Origin: Takakia lepidozioides
Taxonomy: Eukaryota > Streptophyta > Takakiopsida > Takakiales > Takakiaceae
Assembly (NCBI GenBank): GCA_030704615.1
Contig: CM060733.1
Location: 20,708,001 to 20,772,000 of the forward strand
Reading direction: 5' to 3'
Length of the DNA stretch: 64,000 nucleotides
In this document: in pieces, positions 56,456 through 64,000 of the stretch
How positions within the stretch are numbered: position 1 is the first letter of the stretch
How the letters are laid out: each line of letters starts with the position of its first letter
Position numbers and translations under genes: made by a program
Notes under the pieces: generated by a model
Told to the model about the DNA's origin: nothing
The model's database searches: none
The model's input: the letters and a program-made list of their open reading frames with translations, nothing else

Positions 56456-57270
56456 ACGCCATTTTCCCTGTTCGGGGCCGTAAACTGCTAAGTCCCAGAT
56501 CTGACTGACACCCAAAATCGGAAATTCGGCGCCATTTTTCCAGTCATGCAGGTAATTCGATGAGCGGATCGATGGAAATCCGGCGTCGGATTTTCATCTA
56601 TCCGCTCTTCGAATTACCTGCATGACGGAAATTTTGCGCGCCGACTTACCTTGCGGATGGAAATCCGTCGCTGGATTTTCATCCATCCGCTCTTCGAATT
56701 ACCTGCATGACGGAAATTTTGCGCGCCGATTTACCTGGCGGATGGAAATCCGGCGCCGGATTTCCATCCATCCGCTCTTCGAATTACCTGCATGACTAGA
56801 AAAATGGCGCCGAATTTCCGATTTTGGTGCCAGTCAGATATGGGACGTAGCCATTTTCGGCCCCGAAATGAAAAAATGGCGCCGGAAAAAAATAAAATAA
56901 AAAAATAAAAAAAATAATAAAGACACGCCATTGTTCTTGTTGGGGGCTGAAAACGGCTAAGTCCCAGATCTGACTGGCACCCAAAATCGGAAATTCGGCG
57001 CCATTTTTCCAATCATGCAGGTAATTCGAAGAGCGGATCCATGGAAATCCTGCGCCGGATTTTCATCCATCCGCTCTTCGAATTACCTGCATGACGGAAA
57101 TTTTGCGCGCCGACTTACCTGGCGGATGGAAATCCGGCGCCGGATTTCCATCCATCCGCTCTTCGAATTACCTGCATGACTGGAAAAATGGCGCCGAATT
57201 TCCGATTTTGGTGCCAGTCAGATCTGGGACTTAGCCATTTTCGGCCCCGGAATGAAAAAAATGGCGCCGG

Positions 57271-57305
<35 letters not shown>

Positions 57306-58118
57306 CACGCATTTTCCCAGTCGGGGCCGTAAACTGCTAAGTCCCAGATCTGACTGACACCCAAAATCGGAAATTCGGCGCCATTTTTCCAGTCATGCAG
57401 GTAATTCGATGAGCGGATCGATGGAAATCCGGCGTCGGATTTTCATCTATCCGCTCTTCGAATTACCTGCATGACGGAAATTTTGCGCGCCGACTTACCT
57501 TGCGGATGGAAATCCGTCGCTGGATTTTCATCCATCCGCTCTTCGAACTACCTGCATGACGGAAATTTTGCGCGCCGATTGACCTGGCGGATGGAAATCC
57601 GGCGCCGGATTTCCATCCATCCGCTCTTCGAATTACCTGCATGACTAGAAAAATGGCGCCGAATTTCCGATTTTGGTGCCAGTCAGATATGGGACGTAGC
57701 CATTTTCGGCCCCGAAATGAAAAAATGGCGCCGGAAAAAAATAAAATAAAAAAATAAAAAAATAATAAAGACACGCCATTGTTCTTGTTGGGGGCCGAAA
57801 ACGGCTAAGTCCCAGATCTGACTGGCACCAAAAATCGGAAATTCGGCGCCATTTTTCCAATCATGCAGGTAATTCGAAGAGCGGATCGATGGAAATCCTG
57901 CGCCGGATTTTCATCCATCCGCTCTTCGAATTACCTGCATGACGGAAATTTTGCGCGCCGACTTACCTGGCGGATGGAAATCCGGCGCCGGATTTCCATC
58001 CATCCGCTCTTCGAATTACCTGCATGACTGGAAAAATGGCGCCGAATTTCCGATTTTGGTGCCAGTCAGATCTGGGACTTAGCCATTTTCGGCCCCGGAA
58101 TGAAAAAATGGCGCCGGG

Positions 58119-58150
<32 letters not shown>

Positions 58151-59555
58151 ACGCCATTTTCCCAGTTCGGGGCCGTAAACTGCTAAGTCCCAGATCTGAC
58201 TGACACCCAAATCGGAAATTCGGCGCCATTTTTCCAGTCATGCAGGTAATTCGATGAGCGGATCGATGGAAATCCGGCGTCGGATTTTCATCTATCCGCT
58301 CTTCGAATTACCTGCATGACGGAAATTTTGCGCGCCGACTTACCTTGCGGATGGAAATCCGTCGCTGGATTTTCATCCATCCGCTCTTCGAATTACCTGC
58401 ATGACGGAAATTTTGCGCGCCGATTTACCTGGCGGATGAAATCCGGCGCCGGATTTCCATCCATCCGCTCTTCGAATTACCTGCATGACTAGAAAAATGG
58501 CGCCGAATTTCCGATTTTGGTGCCAGTCAGATCTGGGACTTAGCCATTTTCGGCCCCGAAATGAAAAAATGGCGCCGAAAAAACAAGAAAACAAAAAAAA
58601 AAACGTCATTTTTCTTGTTCGGGGCCGAAAACGGCTAAGTCCCAGATCTGACTGGCACCCAAAATCGGAAATTCGGCGCCATTTTTCCATTTCTGGGCCC
58701 AGTCAAATCTGGGACTTAGCCATTTTCGGCCCCGACTGGAATAATGGCGCCGAAAAAAAAAAAAAAAAAAAAAAAAAAAACAAACGATATTTCTCTCAGT
58801 TCGGGGCCGAAAACTGCTAAGTCCCAGATCTGACTGGTACCCAAAATCGGAAATTCTGTGCCATTTTTCCATTTCTGGGCCCTGTCAAATCTGGGACTTA
58901 GCCATTTTCGGCCCCGAACTGGAACAATGGCGCCGAAAAAAAAAAAAAAAAAAAAAAAAACAAACGATATTTCTCCAGTTCGGGGCCGAAAACTGCTAAG
59001 TCCCAGATCTGACTGGTACCCAAAATCGGAAATTCGGCGCCATTTTTCCAGTTCAGGGCCCAGTCAGATCTGGGACTTTGCCATTTTAGGCCCCGAACTG
59101 GAAAAATGGCGCCGAAAAAAAAAAAAAAAAAACAGCCATTTTTCTAGTTCGGGGCCGAAAACAGCTAAGTCCCAGATCTGGCTGGCACCCAAAATCGGAA
59201 ATTCGGCGCCATTTTTCCAGTTCGGGGCCCAGTCAGATGTGGGACTTAGCCATTTTCGGCCCCGAAATGGAAAAATGGCGCCATTTTTCCAGTTCGGGGC
59301 CCCGAAAATGGCTAAGTCCCTAGGGTGGCTGGCACCAGAATCGGAAATTCGGCGGCCATTTTAGGCCCCGAACTGGTAAAATGACACCGAAAAAAAAAAC
59401 AAAAACAAAAACAAAACCAAAAAAACGCCATTGTTCTAGTGCGGGGCCTAAAATGGCTAAGTCCCAGATCTGACTGGCACCAAAATCGGAAATTCGGCGC
59501 CATTTTTCCAGTTCCGGGCCCAGTCAGATCTGGGACTTAGCCATTTTCGGCAAGT
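54939..59555. repeat. Palindromic satellite array (alternating hairpin units, ~850-bp higher-order repeat)
   Basis: Two kinds of palindrome alternate. P (about 90 bp) has arms GTCATGCAGGTAATTCGAAG...GATGGAAATCC and their inverse around a central GGCGCC. Q has arms TGGCGCCGAATTTCCGATTT, GTGCCAGTCAGATCTGGGAC and TTAGCCATTTTCGGCCCCGA and their inverse around an A- or T-run of 15-45 bases. From about 55840 to 58500 the units form a tandem higher-order repeat of about 850 bp: the phrase GACACGCCATTGTTCTTGTT starts at 56063, 56922 and 57770. From 58690 to 59550 only Q-like units remain, at roughly 160-180 bp spacing. No protein is encoded; poly-Phe/poly-Lys ORFs are artefacts of the A/T-runs. Confidence 0.85.
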
Positions 59556-59700
59556 AAATGCAATAAAATGTTGCATTTCAAGTCCACTTGTGCCACATTC
59601 CAACTTCACATGACCCTATTTCCGTGCCTCCTAACCCTATTTCCGTGGACTTACAATGGTCTGCTCATGTTTTTTTTTTTTCCGCTCATGCTCATGCCGC

Positions 59701-60060
59701 TCATGAAATAGCAGCCCCCACCTTACTCCATAGGTCCTCGATTTTGGGAATCATACTCTTGTCAGTACAACCCATGTAAAAGTAGCCATTCTTGTTTGCA
59801 GGTTGTCCAAACAACTTTGCACATTGTTCTTTGGTGATGTCTTTGTCTAAGAGAAGTTGTTTGGGATTCTTGCCTGTCGCATTCAGCTTGAGGACATCCC
59901 TGAAGTAATCTGCTGATTTGTGCCCCCCTCTTTCGCCCATAGTATCTTCAGATGCTGCATTGGAACTCTTCCCATTCATAGGTGAATTCTGTAACTTACT
60001 CCCCGACTGCACCATTGTTTTGAACCGCTTCTTGAGTGCCCTACATACTCCCAGCCCCAC
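59701..60060 (-). CDS. Hypothetical protein (119 residues) next to the satellite
   Basis: Runs from ATG 60060 (MGLGVCRALKKRFKTMVQSG) to TGA at 59701-59703. It has a basic start, a Ser/Asn-rich linker and a compact C-terminal part, SADYFRDVLKLN, DITKEQCAKLFGQ and NGYFYMGCTDKSMIPKIEDL, with protein-like composition. No family recognised. It could be the last exon of a longer minus-strand gene, or related to the minus-strand ORFs at 52973-53921 on the other side of the satellite. Confidence 0.4.
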   Translation of the reverse strand: MGLGVCRALKKRFKTMVQSGSKLQNSPMNGKSSNAASEDTMGERGGHKSADYFRDVLKLNATGKNPKQLLLDKDITKEQCAKLFGQPANKNGYFYMGCTDKSMIPKIEDLWSKVGAAIS

Positions 60061-61939
60061 ATTCCCATTAAACTAGTTTTTTACAACTCCAGGTTGGTTA
60101 TGTACGGAGACAGCAACATGAGGGGGCAAGGATGGAGCTACAAACCAACACCCTACCGACATTTCCAGCTTCATGAGAACCAACAAACCAACAAAACAAC
60201 AAACCAACAAACCCTAAACCCTACTGACATTTCCAGCTTCATGACAACCATACTACCTAATTCTGACATGAAATTACCTTTTCAATCAGAGGCCAAGTCT
60301 GGATCGTCTCTGGTTAACGCAAGTTACCCCTTCAAGAAGTGCAAGTGATCCACATAGATGACAAACGTGTTTTCCACACGTTTTCAAATTCTATATTCCC
60401 CCACATGGTGAAGTTTCAGAGAATCAACATTCACATATTGATGATATGCATTGCCATATTCCTCTTCGATCCCAACCAATGATTGACAGAAGGGACAAGT
60501 TCCTTCAATCTAGCGTCATGGTTCAGTTTAGGTAACTAGGTACGCAAGGATGAGTTGGGTTGTCACGTGCTACAACAACAAGAGACTACTCTACCCCTCT
60601 ACCCCACATAGGCTATGAGGTACGCAATAAAAGTGAAAATATGAGTAGGGAACACCAGATTGCACAAAAGCTAAGGGGGTGCCACACCTGTAATGCTTTT
60701 GCAAGATGTGGTGGGAGGTAGCGTGAGGGAGAAATAGTAGCCCCACAAATGTGACAACATATGCAGGCAAGCAGATGGAATCAGAGGATAGTAAAATGTA
60801 AATTCTTCAAGGACTAACATGGCAGCAAGAGAAACCAAACATTTTCAACACAGACACTCAAAATTCCTTGGCAATCAACAATCACACTGTTGGGCCCTTC
60901 TTCTGCACACTAGAAAATAGGTTACTGTCCAGGTCTCCAAAAATGGGATCCACTTGCCCCCCTCACTATAACATAAAAAAGGTAGCTCGTTGGAGAGTAG
61001 TTTGAAGTCATAACAACAAAGATAGGTAACACAAACTCAGGGGTCTGTTCACTTGTTTGAATAGACTGGACTTGGTACCCACTACCAGTGTGACAAACTT
61101 TACATTCAGCTACATATGCTACATCTGCTACTCTTCCCCTACCTCGCTGATATCGTCCCTTTTATAACAACGACCACATTTGGTACAAGCCATATACAAA
61201 TGCAACTTGACAAAAAAAGGCATGCAGTCTCACTTGAAACTAGCCAGCGACAACAGTTCACAAGTCTGCCTGGTAGGCCAGATTAGGCCAGATCCCCTCA
61301 TCCCTCCCCACGATCATTAAATGCCACAATTGTGTGCTCCCTTCCAGCACATATCTTGCTGTGGAGTTCTCTTCCAGTTGTAACTGTGATGAACATACAC
61401 AAAACAGGTCAAACAACTAAATGCAAATTTTGGATATTCTCACTCAAATGTTTCCACTGCAGACGGATTAATACTGAAGTTACAACGACCATGTTGGCCT
61501 ACCTTGGAGTAGGCATTGCCGTGTGAGAGAGCAACTCCAACCATGCCTAAAACTTTAAAATCCATTCAGCTTTCAGTGCCTGATACCAGATACCCTAAGA
61601 TGACAGACTCTATTTCTTGGAAGCAAGACCGTCATGTTAAACAGTTTGAAGTCATGGCAGAAAAATGTAGAGGAGATGTTTCAAGTACCTGAAGTTTGGG
61701 CAGGAAGAACTGACCCTGCTGGATGAAGCTCACTTGGAGGCTGAAGTGTCTAAAGCCACGTCCGAAGCATGAATAATGCTTGAACAAAAACAAGTTAGGA
61801 ATAAACATCCCTGAACTTGTTTCCAGTTTGTGACATGGGTGAACCTTAGGCTGAAAGGCCTACCTATCCTCAGCATTAAACTACAATTTAACCCCAGGGC
61901 GGGGGGTCAATTCTTGAACAAATAACACATGCAGACAGG
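60061..61939. other. Intergenic, nothing recognised
   Basis: A short duplication (ACATTTCCAGCTTCATGA at about 60160 and 60230) and an AACCAACAAA run occur at 60180-60215. No gene or element recognised. Confidence 0.4.
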
Positions 61940-62075
61940 AAAGGGAGATTGTCAATGCTCGATGTGTGGGCGCGCTGAAGGCAATACCCATTTTCTAAAA
62001 CAGTGTCCCGGGTATTCTCATCAGAGAGCAGACTTTTGTGATCAATCATCGTGCAGGTACCCTCACCGTAATGGT
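61940..62075 (+). pseudogene. Possible C-terminal zinc-finger remnant of a LINE
   Basis: One frame reads GDCQCSMCGRAEGNTHFLKQ, then CPGYSHQRADFC: a C-x2-C-x8-H-x4-C pattern like the zf-RVT segment found at the end of many plant and algal LINEs. No reverse transcriptase is visible nearby, so the call is tentative. Confidence 0.25.
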
Positions 62076-63429
62076 CACATACAAACTGTCATGTATGAAT
62101 GACTGTGCAGCCTAAATTTGTAGGGTTTTACAACATGAATTGCTAGCATGTAGCTCCAAAAATTAGCTCAACTAGACTCACTAACAAGACGTAAGTATAT
62201 CCTTCTCTGGGCAGGGAAAAAAATGGAGAAATACCAACCCAACAAAGAACACACCATAGAGAATGATAAACAAAACAGGCATCACTGTCAAGATTCAAGA
62301 AAGGCAATTAACCACCTGTGTTCAAATGCACAATGCAAGAAGTATAGAATCAGGCGTGAAAGATCGCAGCGGTGGCTCGTACTTGTAGAGTTCAAGTGGA
62401 AAATTACTAGTCATGATCATCATTTGGATGGCAATCTGCCATCTCTTTCCAGGCGCTACGACAGAAACATTCATGCTTGCAGGAACCTAATTCCAGATAT
62501 GCCGCACACCAAATCGACTGGCCACGAACTTGAACGAAACTTACCAAGGGTAGAGTCAGGCAACAATCAAGTGCTTTTCCAGCGATGGCACACCCGAGCA
62601 CCCCCGCCCAAGCTCCTCCTCTACTCCTCTACCCTCGTGCCTCTGCTGCTATGGCAGCAACACACAATGTTGCACTTTATAAGCTCTGCTCGCATCGCCC
62701 GCTTCCTCTGCTACCACCACCCAAGCGCGCCCATAGAAACACAGAAATGGAAATGAACTTCACGCATGCGTAGAGTTGATGAAACAATCACAAGCTAAAC
62801 CCTAAAAATCTTACAAAATGGTAAGCAAACTTTTGTGATCAAACATTCCCAATCTCTTCCCAATCTCTTCACATTCCCAATCCCAATCAACTCGTACGTC
62901 CTAGCTAGCTTCTAGTTGCGCATCGCGCGTCATACATGGCAGCTCGTCGTCCCCGCGCTTCAGTCTAGCCCAACACGACCAGCCATCTTCCAGCCACCCC
63001 CCGATGAAGGCGACCTCCAATCGACGGTAATAACTTGATGTACAAAAACAATCAACGGCTACAATAAATTCAACTTTTTCCGACTTCGTTCCCGCGTGCT
63101 GCGTTTTCTACTTCATATGTCCATTTTTTATGGACTGCAAGTTGCCGCTTTTGGATGGCCCGTACCATGCTTCTACCCTTTCAAATTTAAAAATTTAAAG
63201 TTACACCCAAAATATCTGGTAACTGGTTCCCGGTTCCCTAAGTTCTATATGGTTTCCTAGGTTCCCTGGCCACGTGCCCTATAATTTCTAGGATTTCAGT
63301 TGTGTTTACAAATGCACCCCCCACAGCTCTTGGTTACCAGTGACCTGCTCTCTTCCAGTCGAGATCCGTAGCTATGCCGAGCCTTAATCCTTTGCACCAA
63401 TATCCCCAACAAAAGCAAGAGCACTTACA
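62076..63429. other. Intergenic, nothing recognised
   Basis: The ORF 62223-62756 (177 residues) has no recognisable domain and a composition close to random translation. No other feature seen. Confidence 0.35.
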
Positions 63430-63585
63430 ATGCAACCCCGGAAAGCACCAGAGCTAACTAGCTTGATCAAGAACGCTTACAGCCCTTCATGCGTGCTGAT
63501 TTTTCAAGGTGACAACAACAGATCTGCTATCACTGATTGTGTAAGCCTTTACATGGAGTTGGCACAGGCTGCCCTCAAGTTCTGA
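63430..63585 (+). CDS. Small hypothetical ORF (51 residues), possibly read on after its stop
   Basis: ATG at 63430 to TGA at 63583-63585: it includes LTSLIKNAYSPSCVLIFQGD, then NNRSAITDCVSLYMELAQAA. The same frame stays open for about 40 more codons after the stop (IVNIDQAGRVVSWAPSAHIP). The composition is protein-like, but no family is recognised and chance cannot be excluded. Confidence 0.2.
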   Translation: MQPRKAPELTSLIKNAYSPSCVLIFQGDNNRSAITDCVSLYMELAQAALKF

Positions 63586-64000
63586 ATTGTAAACATAGAC
63601 CAAGCAGGTCGTGTAGTGAGCTGGGCCCCTTCAGCTCATATCCCGCTCATACACCAAGTGTCACCTGGTGAGTCCACAGTCTCCCACTCTCATACTCTCC
63701 TGCAACAAACACAACCTTGAGGTTCAATCCTCCAAAACCTGAGGATCGCCAGCCTGGGAGGTTGACACTGTCAGAAAGCGCCCTTCCCTTCCAGCAAATG
63801 GCCTAAGATCTGGTGACCTCGTCTATCCTTCCCTGGACTGCTCTTGCTTGGCCTTTCTCACAGTTGCCTGACATTTGACTACCCTCCAAAGAATCGGGTG
63901 AAGAGAGATGACCAGTAATAGATTGCCTGGAGGCTTGCTGTTGCAAAGGGGCTGGCGTAAGTGCAGCAGCTTGTTGTGCTGGCTCAATGTGGAGTTCAGC
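63586..64000. other. Right edge, nothing recognised
   Basis: No further gene or element recognised up to the window end. Confidence 0.35.

Noticed and set aside
55336-59364. Many ORFs with poly-Phe or poly-Lys tracts
   Set aside because: Products of A/T homopolymers and palindromic satellite units, repeated in all frames.
60205-60226. CCCTAAA plant telomere repeat
   Set aside because: Only about two units within an AACCAACAAA-rich stretch; no array.

Overview
The window looks like nuclear DNA of a streptophyte: a charophyte alga or an early-diverging, seedless land plant. The support is plant-type heavy-metal-associated (HMA) proteins with introns, Ty3/Gypsy, LINE, PIF/Harbinger and pogo-type elements, a tRNA-derived SINE and large gene-poor stretches. 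The species cannot be fixed from the sequence. There is one 500-base run of N.

Layout. (a) 0.4-14.4 kb: a decayed PIF/Harbinger DNA transposon (Myb/SANT-like gene on +, DDE transposase on -). An 11.3-kb Ty3/Gypsy element (1486-12767) is inserted inside its Myb-like gene. (b) 14.6-23.9 kb: no gene recognised. (c) 24-38.4 kb: three HMA-domain metallochaperone-like genes (two on +, one on -) that share an identical 76-nt HMA exon. Between them lie a GIY-YIG pseudogene, a fold-back element, a LINE 3' end, a pogo-type MITE and three tandem SINEs. (d) 40.5-45.2 kb: a LINE reverse transcriptase remnant fused directly to a second, doubly truncated Gypsy copy. (e) 47-51.1 kb: a helicase fragment and a frameshifted gene of a transposase-like family (DFAENY / SDGCAAQFK motifs). 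(f) 52.9-60 kb: minus-strand ORFs flanking the N gap and a 4.6-kb palindromic satellite array. (g) 60-64 kb: little that can be recognised.

The standout is the Gypsy family. Its pol order reads protease, cytosine-5 DNA methyltransferase (DNMT3-like, canonical motif order), reverse transcriptase, RNase H, integrase, PHD finger. The methyltransferase is in both copies. The PHD finger is seen only in copy 1, because copy 2 is cut off just before it. One element would therefore carry both a DNA-methylation writer and a probable histone-tail reader. DNMT capture by retrotransposons has been reported in dinoflagellates and charophytes (de Mendoza and colleagues, 2018, from memory). The pairing with a PHD finger, and the apparent circular permutation of copy 1's LTRs, deserve attention. 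Both copies are broken by frameshifts and stops, so they are fossils of the system rather than active elements.

The only host genes that look intact are HMA genes 1 and 2. HMA gene 3 lacks an identified first exon.
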